Shown: positions 1-7,008 of the stretch, piece by piece | Layout: each line of letters opens with the position of its first letter | Numbering within the stretch: the stretch's first letter is position 1 | From: an uncultured Bacteroides sp. | Lineage (GTDB): Bacteria > Bacteroidota > Bacteroidia > Bacteroidales > Bacteroidaceae | Length of the DNA: 10,118 nt | Assembly (NCBI GenBank): GCA_934716785.1 | Contig: CAKUYM010000148.1 | Location: forward strand, 1-10,118 | Reading direction: 5' to 3' | Made by a program: the position numbers and the translations under genes | Notes under the pieces: model-generated | What the model saw: the letters and a program-made list of their open reading frames with translations, nothing else | What the model was told of the DNA's origin: nothing | Database searches by the model: none

Positions 1-1839
1 GAGATGGCTTCCCGCTTCGTAGTTCCATGAATATTCGGGCTTATAGCGTGTGGCTTCTTTCACTTCGGGCACCTCGTCCTTGGGAGCATATCGTTCAATG
101 ATTGCGGCAAAATCAGAGAACTCTTCACTTCCTTTTATGGCATCTATCATTGAATTTTTCAATTCTCCGCTGATAAGGTCGGAAAACATCTGCACATTGT
201 AGCCACCGGAACGATAGCCTTTCGATACGGTTGCGTATACATTGTTCCCTTTCCCCCATTCGTATTGCAAAGCAAACTTGGGGAGCAGTTGTGCGTAGTC
301 GTCCGATATCTTTCCGTCATAACCGGCATTTGCAAGCAGGTTCTTAGCTTCTATCGACATAGACGGTCTTGGAGGGGGAACTGTCATTTTCAGGCTGAAG
401 TTAAAATCAGTCGGGTCGCTCACGGAAGTGTACTTCATACTCATTTTTTCGTAATCCAATCGCAGTCCGATAGTAAAAGACAATCCTTTTACGAAAAGGT
501 CATTCAATGTAGACTGATGGAAAACCGCCGCATTCCAGACCGGAGTGCTGAAGTCTCCACCTACCAATATGGTAGGATTATTGACAGTCAGGTGCAAATT
601 GGGAGCAGCAGGTCCCATATTATCAAAAATATTGTTCACGTTGCCTTCAATGACATTCTTCACTCCGTCTTCCCAGAATGTAACGGGACCTTTGGTCGTC
701 AATGCCTGATACAGACCGAAAGCGCCTGTAGCCCATTGCCATCTTTTGTTGGCTTTCGATTTGAACACAATTTCTTCGGAAATCGTATTTGACTTCTGCT
801 TTTGTTCCAGTGTATAGACTGCCATCTCTGTGAAATCTTGGTCGAGGAACATGCGGTCACTAAGGTTTTGATAACCGGTGACGGCGCTGAAAGTGAAATT
901 CCGTGCCTGATACTCAAAGTTGACGCCGGCATTCGTCAATCCGCGGCGATAGCTGCTGCGCTCGTTGTATGAAATCTTTCCGATGTAGTCGGCACGGTCT
1001 TCCGTAAGTTCTTTCCCTTTGCTTTCCGCTTCGGCCATGGCGTTTCGGGTAATCCCGGTGTAATAATAAGGATAGCCTCCTTGGTTGCTATACTCATAAC
1101 TGAGAGCCATGTCTATTTTCAGATTCGATGTTGGCAGGTAGATGCCGCGGAAACGTCCGCCGCCTGCATTGCTCTTGTCTACTTTTTCATTGTTTCGTGC
1201 CGAGTTTTCGAAGAAGCCGCCGGTGTGTTCGTAAAAGCCACCGGTGGAGAAAGCGAAACGGTCGGATATGCGATGATAATGTGTCAGTGACGCATTATAG
1301 TTGTTGTAGGTTGCCGCCCCCATGCGTATGTCTGTCCCCTGATAGGTGAAAGGAGACTTTGTATGCACTTTGATGAGCCCGCCCATCGTGTTGCGGCCGT
1401 AAAGTGTTCCTTGCGGACCGCGAAGCACGTCGATACGTTCGATGTCGCAATAGTTGAAATCGAATGCAGACTTGTCGATATATGGAATATTGTCCACATA
1501 AAGTCCGACGGACGGGGTATTGATGCGCGAACCTATTCCGCGGATATAGATGGACGTGGTCAGTTTGGAACCATAATCCGGAATAAATAAATTGGGCACA
1601 ATGCCTGTCAGGTTTTTCACCGAATTAACTTGGTTGGCACGCATGTTCTCTTGCGATAAAACAGTGGCGGCTACGGGCAGATCGCGCAGCTTACGGTTTT
1701 CTTTCGGAGTGGCGATAACCACCACCTCTTCTATGTCTATCACCTTCAGTGAGTCTTTCGGGAAATCTTCAGCCCATGCAGTCACTGTCGTCAGGAAAGC
1801 GAGGGCAAGTATCATGCTCTTAGTCTTCTTAGTCTTCAT
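1..1839 (-). CDS. TonB-dependent outer-membrane receptor, C-terminus beyond the window
   Basis: This is the N-terminal 613 codons of a TonB-dependent receptor, an outer-membrane beta-barrel that imports a scarce ligand (siderophore, haem, vitamin or similar) using TonB/ExbBD energy. The frame is open without a stop from the ATG at 1839 to the left edge. Residues 1-23 form a signal peptide (lysine-rich start, hydrophobic core, AWA cleavage site). A TonB-box-like EEVVVIAT lies at 37-44. The plug domain follows at about 50-160, with IYIRGIGSR (97-105), PSVGLYVDNIPY (109-120) and the typical DIERIDVLRGPQGTLYGRN (132-150). Barrel strands follow, including SKGYRSGGYN. There is no N-terminal carboxypeptidase-regulatory-like domain, so it is not a classical SusC; the PSVGLYVD-type plug resembles iron/vitamin-type receptors. 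The ligand cannot be named. It has its own promoter region and lies just downstream of a LuxR-type regulator, which may control it (inference). Confidence 0.93.
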   Translation of the reverse strand, partial: MKTKKTKSMILALAFLTTVTAWAEDFPKDSLKVIDIEEVVVIATPKENRKLRDLPVAATVLSQENMRANQVNSVKNLTGIVPNLFIPDYGSKLTTSIYIRGIGSRINTPSVGLYVDNIPYIDKSAFDFNYCDIERIDVLRGPQGTLYGRNTMGGLIKVHTKSPFTYQGTDIRMGAATYNNYNASLTHYHRISDRFAFSTGGFYEHTGGFFENSARNNEKVDKSNAGGGRFRGIYLPTSNLKIDMALSYEYSNQGGYPYYYTGITRNAMAEAESKGKELTEDRADYIGKISYNERSSYRRGLTNAGVNFEYQARNFTFSAVTGYQNLSDRMFLDQDFTEMAVYTLEQKQKSNTISEEIVFKSKANKRWQWATGAFGLYQALTTKGPVTFWEDGVKNVIEGNVNNIFDNMGPAAPNLHLTVNNPTILVGGDFSTPVWNAAVFHQSTLNDLFVKGLSFTIGLRLDYEKMSMKYTSVSDPTDFNFSLKMTVPPPRPSMSIEAKNLLANAGYDGKISDDYAQLLPKFALQYEWGKGNNVYATVSKGYRSGGYNVQMFSDLISGELKNSMIDAIKGSEEFSDFAAIIERYAPKDEVPEVKEATRYKPEYSWNYEAGSHL

Positions 1840-1863
1840 TTACAGCAGTTAATTTGTCGGGCG

Positions 1864-1894
1864 CAAAGTAACTGCAAATATATAAATCGGGCAA
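1864..1894 (-). promoter_or_regulatory. Bacteroides-type promoter of the TonB-dependent receptor gene
   Basis: Reading the minus strand, a TTG (-33 element, 1894-1892) is followed after exactly 20 bases by TTACTTTG (1871-1864), which differs from the Bacteroides -7 consensus TAnnTTTG at one base. The 20-base spacing matches the known 19-21 range. A perfect TATATTTG also lies at 1882-1875 but has no -33 element at the right distance. Either box could serve, and both place the transcript start 20-30 bases before the receptor ATG. The -33 TTG sits at one end of a dyad. Confidence 0.55.
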
Positions 1895-1913
1895 TCCTCA
1901 TTTATTAGGATTG
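1892..1913. promoter_or_regulatory. 22-bp dyad: candidate operator, or weak terminator of the LuxR-type gene
   Basis: Arms CAATCCT (1892-1898) and AGGATTG (1907-1913) are perfect inverted repeats. Two more pairs in the centre make 9 of 11 half-site positions symmetric. The element overlaps the putative -33 of the receptor promoter, as an operator would. A partial third copy, AGGAATC, starts at 1926, 19 bases after the second arm. As RNA from the LuxR-type gene it would form a 7-bp stem with an 8-base loop, but the following sequence (CCCGATTTATATATTTG) is not a clean U-run, so a terminator role is less convincing. What binds it is unknown. Confidence 0.5.
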
Positions 1914-1930
1914 TGACCTGTTTTTAGGAA

Positions 1931-2545
1931 TCAGATTCGGTCTACCTCGACATATCCGTTCATGACCGCATAAATGGTCAGACCGGATACCGATTTGATA
2001 CCTAACTTCTCCGTGATATTCTTCCGGTGGGTGATAACGGTTGTCAGGCTGATATTCAGTTTATCTGCTATCTCCTTGTTGATTAATCCTTTGGCGATAA
2101 GCACAAGCACTTCAATCTCACGTGCGGATAAGATCTCCGCTTGGGGGTGGGGAGCTATCGGAGGCATGTGCGACATATCTTTCACCGGATAACCGTTGTG
2201 GTGGGCGTGTTGATGAAGTTTCAATATGTTTTTCACCAAATCCTCTTCGGACTCGTGCACATTGAGTACAGGCACACCGGATAGTTGGAATTGTGGACTG
2301 TCATTTGCCAGTACGATTGTCTTTCGTTTTCGGGGGAGGAAGAACGCATTGTGTTCCACATATACTTGCGCGGAAATAAAATAATGCGCATACATATCGG
2401 GGGTATCATCCACCAGTTCGCTGAAACGATGGAAGATACGTATGATTGCCATGGGAATCATTTCCTCCAAGATACCTTTCAGCCCAAGGCATGTGAGGGT
2501 ATTTGATTCAATGATTGCTATTTCGGGTTGGGAGACCATCGGCAT
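1931..2545 (-). CDS. LuxR/NarL-family transcriptional regulator with a degenerate receiver domain
   Basis: This 204-residue protein has a C-terminal LuxR-type helix-turn-helix (about 137-200) with the family signatures LSAREIEVL (139-147) and NKEIADKLNISLTTVITHRKN (from residue 156). Residues 7-110 have the size and hydrophobic pattern of a NarL-type receiver. However, the acidic pair after strand 1 is replaced by ES (13-14), and the strand-3 phospho-acceptor position reads FISAQ (57-60 region) with no aspartate. Phosphorylation is therefore unlikely (inference from motifs). The linker contains HQHAHH (111-116) with further histidines at 126 and 133, a cluster that could bind metal or haem (speculative). 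The gene starts 13 bases after the FAD dehydrogenase gene and is probably cotranscribed with it. ATG 2545 is used; ATG 2539 is an equally possible start and costs two residues. The downstream TonB-dependent receptor is its likeliest target, unproven. Confidence 0.9.
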   Translation of the reverse strand: MPMVSQPEIAIIESNTLTCLGLKGILEEMIPMAIIRIFHRFSELVDDTPDMYAHYFISAQVYVEHNAFFLPRKRKTIVLANDSPQFQLSGVPVLNVHESEEDLVKNILKLHQHAHHNGYPVKDMSHMPPIAPHPQAEILSAREIEVLVLIAKGLINKEIADKLNISLTTVITHRKNITEKLGIKSVSGLTIYAVMNGYVEVDRI

Positions 2546-2558
2546 ATATGTTTGAAGA

Positions 2559-4199
2559 TTAGTGATTCAAATAGCTGGCAGCCGCTTCCGCGCACCGCTC
2601 TCCGTCTACTCCGGCAGAGACAATTCCACCGGCATATCCGGCGCCCTCTCCGCAAGGGAACAACCCGCGGACGGCAACGTGTTGCAATGTCTCTTTGTCG
2701 CGTACGATACGGACAGGAGAAGAGGTGCGTGTTTCTACTCCAATCATCACTGCCTCATTGGTAAGGAAACCATGACTGCTGCGTCCGAATTGCTGGAAAC
2801 CGAGAGATAATCTTTTGCTGATGAACTCAGGCATCCAGAAGTGAAGCGGAGAAGAGACTAATCCTGGTGCATAGGACGATTCTGGCAAATCATAACTTAA
2901 TTTCTTATGAATAAAATCCATCATGCGTTGTGCCGGAGCCGTCTGTCGCCTGCCGCCTTGCAGCCAACACTGCCGTTCCAATTCCTCTTGGAAATAAAGG
3001 ACGGGGAGAAGTTGTGAATTGATGGTCGAGAGTTGAGAACTGCTCAATGAAGGGTTAATGGCTAATAACTGTTCATTACGTTGTGTGCTTCGTTCTCCGT
3101 TCTCCACTTCCCATTCTCCGTCTACCTGCATTTCTACCACCATGCCCGAGTTGCTCCAACGCGAGCCGCGGTTGGAGGGAGACATACCGTTTACTACCAC
3201 TTGTTCAGGACCGCTGGCGGCAGGGACGATGAATCCGCCGGGGCACATACAGAAGCTATATACCCCTCTGCCTTCCACTTGGGTCACGAAACTGTATTCG
3301 GCGGCAGGAAGATATTTCCCTCTTCCGTTCTTGTTGTGATATTGTATCCGGTCAATCAAGGTTGCCGGATGCTCCAAACGAACCCCGACGGCAATTCCTT
3401 TTGCTTCAATCGTGACATTGTTTGCAGCCAGCCACCGATACACATCTCTTGCTGAGTGACCGGTAGCCAATATGACAGGTCCGAGAAATGTTTTTCCCGT
3501 ATTCGTCTCGATACCTTTTATTTCATTATTTTCAATAATCAGCGCATCCATCCGAGTTTCGAAATGTACTTCACCGCCACATTCGATGATTGTATTCCGC
3601 ATATTCTCAATGACACGCGGCAGTTTGTCTGTCCCGATGTGCGGATGCGCATCCGCCAATATCGACGTAGACGCACCGTGCTGGCAAAATACATTCAGTA
3701 TCTTGTCCACGTTTCCTCTTTTCTTGCTGCGTGTGTAAAGCTTTCCGTCCGAATAGGCACCTGCGCCCCCTTCGCCAAAGCTGTAGTTCGATTCGGGATT
3801 TACCGCATGCTCTCTGCTGATTTGAGCCAGATCCTTTTTCCGTTCGCGCACGTTTTTGCCCCGTTCCACGATAATCGGGCGTAGTCCGAGCTCGATGAGG
3901 CGTAGGGCTGCGAATAGTCCGCCGGGACCTGCGCCGACAACGATTACTTGCGGCTTCCCTTCCACCTTATTATATGTGGTATGTTCGTACTCATCATCAG
4001 TGGGCATTTCATTGATATAGGCCCGTACCTTCAGATTGACAAATATAGTCCGCTGCCGTGCATCGATGCTTCGTTTCAGAATTCGGGCGGCATTGATACT
4101 CCGCAGGTCTATCCCCTTTTCTGCAGAGAGGTATTCTTTCAGCCGTTGCTCGCTTGCTGCGATTTCGGGGAGGAGGCGAAGTTGGTATTCTTGTATCAT
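2559..4199 (-). CDS. FAD-dependent dehydrogenase of the COG2509 type (NAD(P)/FAD-dependent oxidoreductase)
   Basis: This 546-residue soluble flavoprotein has no signal peptide. An N-terminal domain (about 1-75, LKRSIDARQRTIFVNLKVRAY region) precedes a Rossmann FAD-binding fold: VIVVGAGPGGLFAALRL (85-101) with the ribose-binding acidic residue E112 in VERG. A second conserved block, FGEGGAGAYSDGKLYTR (141-157), and LATGHSARD (244-252) follow. The C-terminal FAD motif is GLFPCGEGAGYAGGIVSAG (512-530), which contacts the flavin in this fold. The reaction of COG2509 proteins is not established, so no specific substrate is claimed. Residues of about 361-397 are encoded by heptamer-repeat DNA and lie between the conserved SNSGMVVE and FQEELERQ blocks, where relatives usually have a shorter loop (from memory). 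The gene lies between radA (50 bp upstream) and the LuxR-type gene (13 bp downstream), in a probable operon. Confidence 0.92.
   Translation of the reverse strand: MIQEYQLRLLPEIAASEQRLKEYLSAEKGIDLRSINAARILKRSIDARQRTIFVNLKVRAYINEMPTDDEYEHTTYNKVEGKPQVIVVGAGPGGLFAALRLIELGLRPIIVERGKNVRERKKDLAQISREHAVNPESNYSFGEGGAGAYSDGKLYTRSKKRGNVDKILNVFCQHGASTSILADAHPHIGTDKLPRVIENMRNTIIECGGEVHFETRMDALIIENNEIKGIETNTGKTFLGPVILATGHSARDVYRWLAANNVTIEAKGIAVGVRLEHPATLIDRIQYHNKNGRGKYLPAAEYSFVTQVEGRGVYSFCMCPGGFIVPAASGPEQVVVNGMSPSNRGSRWSNSGMVVEMQVDGEWEVENGERSTQRNEQLLAINPSLSSSQLSTINSQLLPVLYFQEELERQCWLQGGRRQTAPAQRMMDFIHKKLSYDLPESSYAPGLVSSPLHFWMPEFISKRLSLGFQQFGRSSHGFLTNEAVMIGVETRTSSPVRIVRDKETLQHVAVRGLFPCGEGAGYAGGIVSAGVDGERCAEAAASYLNH
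3011..3118. repeat. Degenerate heptamer repeat arrays inside the FAD dehydrogenase gene
   Basis: Three low-complexity stretches follow one another inside the coding region. On the plus strand, 3011-3038 reads as four degenerate copies of GTTGAGA. Around 3054-3074 lies a GTTAATG/GCTAATA-like stretch. 3091-3118 reads as four copies of CGTTCTC with variants CACTTCC and CATTCTC. The span is 108 bases, a multiple of three, so the reading frame continues through it and encodes residues of about 361-397, rich in Ser, Gln, Asn and Leu. Similar heptamer strings are, as far as I recall, common in Bacteroides intergenic DNA, so this looks like a repeat expansion tolerated in a surface loop. Confidence 0.7.
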
Positions 4200-4217
4200 A
4201 ATTATTTAGTTTATTAT

Positions 4218-4244
4218 TCCTCAGTGCCCTCCGTGTCCTCTGTG
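4218..4244. repeat. Three 9-bp tandem repeats in the radA/FAD dehydrogenase spacer
   Basis: Read in the direction of transcription (minus strand), three adjacent 9-mers fill most of this 50-base gap: CACAGAGGA, CACGGAGGG and CACTGAGGA, consensus CACnGAGGR. They resemble the CACAGAGGACACGGAG-type strings scattered between genes in many bacterial genomes (from memory). The GAGG cores could mimic ribosome binding sites, but the last lies more than 15 bases before the FAD gene ATG, and Bacteroides rarely depends on such sites. Function, if any, is unknown. Confidence 0.75.
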
Positions 4245-4249
4245 TGAAT

Positions 4250-5617
4250 CTAACCGAATAGCGCTCTGAACGCTTCTTCCACCTTCCTCACAGGCACTAA
4301 TTCTATCTTTAGTTTTTTCGTATCGATGCCTTGCATATTATACTTCGGCAGCAGGAAACGCTTGAAGCCTAACTTCTCGGCTTCTCCGATACGTTGCTCT
4401 ATCCTGTTCACCGGACGGATTTCGCCCGACAGCCCGATTTCTCCCGCCATGCATACCTCCAGTTCGATGGCTGCATCCATATTGGAAGAAAGGATGGCGC
4501 TGATAACCGACAAGTCAATAGCCGGGTCGTTCACCTTCAGTCCGCCGGCAATGTTCAGGAATACGTCTTTTTGTGCAAGTTTGAAGCCGACACGCTTTTC
4601 GAGAACTGCCAACAGCATATTCATCCTCCTCAAATCGAAACCCGTTGCCGACCGCTGAGGATTTCCGTAAACGGCAGAGCTTACCAAAGCCTGTGTCTCA
4701 ATCAGGAACGGACGTATCCCCTCGATGGCGGAAGCGATGGCAACCCCGCTCATCCCTTCGTGATCTTGGCTTAGCAACAGTTCCGAAGGGTTGCTCACTT
4801 GGCGCAATCCATCCTGCCGCATTTCATAAATACCCAACTCGGCCGTACTACCGAAACGATTCTTGATGCTACGCAGAATGCGGTACATGTAGTGCTGGTC
4901 GCCTTCAAACTGGAGCACTGTATCTACAATATGTTCCAATACTTTAGGCCCGGCAATGCTTCCTTCTTTATTTATATGTCCGATAAGCAACACCGGCGTA
5001 TGTGTCTCTTTGGCAAAACGGAGGATGGATGCCGAACACTCCCTGACTTGCGCGATGCTTCCCGGAGACGACTCGATGCTTTCGGTTGAGATGGTCTGTA
5101 TGGAGTCGATGATAACCAAATCGGGGTTGGTATTCTTGATATGCACAAAAATCTGCTCAAGTGAAGTTTCGCAGACAATCAGGCAATCGCTGGAAACATG
5201 AGAAAGGCGGTCGGCACGAAGTTTCAGTTGCCGTGCGCTCTCTTCGCCGGATACATAGAGAATCTTTTTCTCGGGCATATGCAGTACGGTCTGCATGACA
5301 AGTGTTGACTTCCCGATTCCCGGTTCGCCGCCTATCAGCACTAAAGACCCTTGCACGAGTCCGCCGCCCAGCACACGGTTCAGTTCATCATCGTGCATGT
5401 CGATGCGCGGCTCATCGTCCGCTACTATATCGCTGAGGGTAACGGGCTTGGGCTTCTGTGTCTCAATACCCGATACCGGCCTGCGGTTGACCGGCTCTTT
5501 CCGTACAATTTCCTCTATATACGTATTCCACTCTCCGCACGACGGACATTTACCCACCCATTTGGGCGACTCTTGTCCGCAGTTACTGCATACATATACG
5601 GTTTTCTCTTTTGCCAT
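4250..5617 (-). CDS. radA: DNA repair protein RadA (Sms)
   Basis: RadA is a cytoplasmic RecA-like ATPase that drives branch migration of recombination intermediates and aids repair of stalled or broken forks. This 455-residue protein has the expected length and complete architecture. An N-terminal four-cysteine zinc finger has C10, C13, C24 and C27. The Walker A motif GGEPGIGKST is at 96-105, the Walker B-like LVIIDSIQT at 167-175, and the RadA-specific KNRFG motif at 252-256. A Lon-protease-like C-terminal domain runs from about 285 to the end (LNIAGGLKVNDPAIDLS, GEIGLSGEIRPV). The ATG at 5617 gives MAKEKTVYVC, the usual RadA start, and is preceded by an AAAAGGAAA stretch. It is probably the first gene of a unit continuing into the FAD dehydrogenase and LuxR-type genes, with a well-formed promoter upstream. 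Nothing looks missing or broken. Confidence 0.98.
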   Translation of the reverse strand: MAKEKTVYVCSNCGQESPKWVGKCPSCGEWNTYIEEIVRKEPVNRRPVSGIETQKPKPVTLSDIVADDEPRIDMHDDELNRVLGGGLVQGSLVLIGGEPGIGKSTLVMQTVLHMPEKKILYVSGEESARQLKLRADRLSHVSSDCLIVCETSLEQIFVHIKNTNPDLVIIDSIQTISTESIESSPGSIAQVRECSASILRFAKETHTPVLLIGHINKEGSIAGPKVLEHIVDTVLQFEGDQHYMYRILRSIKNRFGSTAELGIYEMRQDGLRQVSNPSELLLSQDHEGMSGVAIASAIEGIRPFLIETQALVSSAVYGNPQRSATGFDLRRMNMLLAVLEKRVGFKLAQKDVFLNIAGGLKVNDPAIDLSVISAILSSNMDAAIELEVCMAGEIGLSGEIRPVNRIEQRIGEAEKLGFKRFLLPKYNMQGIDTKKLKIELVPVRKVEEAFRALFG

Positions 5618-5669
5618 TTTCCTTTTTCATTAATATAGGGGTGAAATACAGACTGTTTTCTATGGAATG

Positions 5670-5701
5670 CAAAAGTAGGTACAATTTGTCCAACGCGCAA
5701 A
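5670..5701 (-). promoter_or_regulatory. Bacteroides-type promoter of radA
   Basis: On the minus strand a TTTG -33 element (5701-5698) is followed after 20 bases by a perfect TAnnTTTG -7 element, TACTTTTG (5677-5670). Both boxes and the spacing match the Bacteroides primary sigma consensus. The start of transcription should lie a few bases beyond 5670, leaving a leader of about 45-50 bases before the radA ATG. Confidence 0.75.
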
Positions 5702-5748
5702 ACAAATTTGCGGAAAATCTGTTTAATGAATAAAACAAAATAAGGACT

Positions 5749-6786
5749 TTACAAAGTTATCTCCCCCGCAATCGACCGATTCATCCAGTCGCGCACCTCA
5801 TTTGGCGTATATCCGTGTCCTAACAAAAACATCAATTTGGTGACGGCAGACTCTGTTGTGCTGTCATAACCGGAGACGACGCCCGCTTGCAATAACTGAT
5901 ATCCCGTTTCATAACGCTCCATCTCCACCGTGCCGGCACTGCACTGCGTCACATTGACAATCACGATGCCACGTGCACTTGCTTGGCAAAGCCGGCGGAT
6001 GAACCACTCTTTCCGAGGAGCATTGCCCGATCCGTAGGTCTCAAGAATTACAGCTTTCAATTCCTTTATATCTAAAGTGGCTGCTACCACATTCTCCTGA
6101 ATACCGGGGAATAGCTTGAGCACCACTACATTCGTATCCAATAGATAATGAGGCATCAACTCCCGCTCTTCCTGGTTCGCATGAATCTGTACATTATTAT
6201 ATTTGATATGAATTCCCGCTTCAGCCAATACCGGATAATTGAACGACCGAAACGCATTGAAGTTCTCTGCATTGATTTTCGTGGTCCGGTTGCCCCGCAT
6301 CAAATGATTCTCAAAGAAGATACAGACCTCCGGAACAAGCGCCTTTCCCTCTTTATTCTGCGCTATGGCAATCTCGATGCTCGTCATCAGATTCTCCTTT
6401 CCGTCCGTGCGAAGCACTCCGATGGGAAGTTGAGACCCCGTCAGGATAACAGGCTTGTCCAACCCTTCCAGCATGAAACTGAGTGCGGAAGCCGTGTATG
6501 CCATCGTGTCCGTGCCATGCAGAATGACAAAACCCTGATACCGGTCATAGTTCTCGTGGATGATGTGAACCAGTTTTCGCCACATATCCGGCTCCATGTC
6601 CGAAGAATCCATCGGCGGATCGAACTGATATGTATCAATCGGGAAGTTGAATTTCTGTAGTTCGGGGACATGCTTTTGGAGCTGTTCAAAATTGAAGCTC
6701 TCCAATGCTCCGGTCACGGTGTTCTCAATCATTCCGATGGTTCCACCGGTGTATATTAGCAATACGGAAGTATTTTGTGGACTCAT
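5749..6786 (-). CDS. ansA: Type I (cytoplasmic) L-asparaginase
   Basis: This enzyme hydrolyses L-asparagine to aspartate and ammonia. The 345-residue protein has no signal peptide and starts directly with the core strand SVLLIYTGGTIGMI. That and its length indicate the cytoplasmic type I enzyme (AnsA) rather than the periplasmic type II. Catalytic landmarks of the family are present: the TGGT motif at 13-16, with T16 as the expected nucleophile; HGTDTMAYTASALSF (90-104), with T92 and D93 of the second triad; ILTGSQLPIGVLRTDGKENL (114-133); and K170 in RTTKIN. The C-terminal effector/dimer half is complete. It is followed by a 131-base gap before radA, which has its own promoter, so ansA is probably transcribed alone. 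It is divergent from the threonine operon; its product aspartate is the substrate of ThrA (known pathway, regulatory link inferred). Confidence 0.96.
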   Translation of the reverse strand: MSPQNTSVLLIYTGGTIGMIENTVTGALESFNFEQLQKHVPELQKFNFPIDTYQFDPPMDSSDMEPDMWRKLVHIIHENYDRYQGFVILHGTDTMAYTASALSFMLEGLDKPVILTGSQLPIGVLRTDGKENLMTSIEIAIAQNKEGKALVPEVCIFFENHLMRGNRTTKINAENFNAFRSFNYPVLAEAGIHIKYNNVQIHANQEERELMPHYLLDTNVVVLKLFPGIQENVVAATLDIKELKAVILETYGSGNAPRKEWFIRRLCQASARGIVIVNVTQCSAGTVEMERYETGYQLLQAGVVSGYDSTTESAVTKLMFLLGHGYTPNEVRDWMNRSIAGEITL

Positions 6787-6811
6787 AAACTAAATTCTGC
6801 ATTCATTTTCG

Positions 6812-6819
6812 CAAATATA
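6812..6819 (-). promoter_or_regulatory. -7 element of the ansA promoter
   Basis: On the minus strand, TATATTTG (6819-6812) is a perfect TAnnTTTG box 25 bases before the ansA start codon, so the mRNA leader would be short. The nearest TTTTG upstream (6848-6844) is 24 bases away, a little longer than the usual 19-21, so the -33 element is weak or uncertain. The surrounding DNA (6815-6850) is strongly AT-rich. Confidence 0.5.
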
Positions 6820-6949
6820 ATAATATAAATGAAATATTTATAGCAAAATGTCATAAAAATAAAGAGAAACGACGAGACGAAAAGAAATCGGAATGTACTT
6901 TTTATCAGAAAAAAACGGAAAAAAGTGATAGATTGAACGTTTTTATTAT

Positions 6950-6957
6950 TACTTTTG
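6950..6957 (+). promoter_or_regulatory. -7 element of the threonine operon promoter
   Basis: TACTTTTG matches TAnnTTTG perfectly and is followed by CGACAC, a usual start-site context. Transcription should begin at about 6961-6966, some 30 bases before the leader peptide. No good -33 box is found 19-21 bases upstream; the closest TTG (6933-6935) is only 14 bases away. That may mean weak basal recognition or help from an activator (inference). The stretch 6820-6949 between the two divergent promoters is AT-rich and purine-biased on the plus strand, and holds no gene that I can support. Confidence 0.6.
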
Positions 6958-6975
6958 CGACACTTATCAAAAACA

Positions 6976-7008
6976 ATAGTAGAAACAAAGACTATGATGA
7001 AGTACTAT
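6976..7008 (+). promoter_or_regulatory. Alternative (antiterminator-type) hairpin in the threonine leader RNA
   Basis: ATAGTA (6976-6981) is perfectly complementary to TACTAT (7003-7008), giving a 6-bp stem around the leader start codons. Five of these bases (ATAGT) can also pair with an earlier ACTAT at 6991-6995, which would hide the leader ATG. Segment 7003-7008 is also part of the 5' arm of the downstream terminator-like stem, so the two structures exclude each other. Seen in sequence; the regulatory role is inferred. Confidence 0.45.

Noticed and set aside
265..1852. Several plus-strand open frames of 60-175 codons opposite the TonB-dependent receptor.
   Set aside because: The minus-strand frame is continuous from 1839 to the left edge and carries plug-domain and barrel motifs; the plus-strand frames show no family signature.
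3011..3118. The repeat stretch in the FAD dehydrogenase as a CRISPR array or a frameshifted pseudogene.
   Set aside because: Units are 7 bases without spacers, and the reading frame continues on both sides with conserved motifs, so the gene appears intact.
5739..5757. ACTTTGTAAAGT followed by a T-rich stretch as a terminator of ansA.
   Set aside because: The stem has only five mostly A-T pairs with a two-base loop overlapping the stop codon, too weak to call a terminator.
5752..5759. TAACTTTG on the minus strand as a second -7 box for radA.
   Set aside because: It lies at the end of the ansA coding region without a -33 element at 19-21 bases, and a much better promoter exists at 5670-5701.
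6933..6935. TTG as the -33 element of the threonine operon promoter.
   Set aside because: It is only 14 bases from the -7 box, outside the 19-21 range of Bacteroides promoters.
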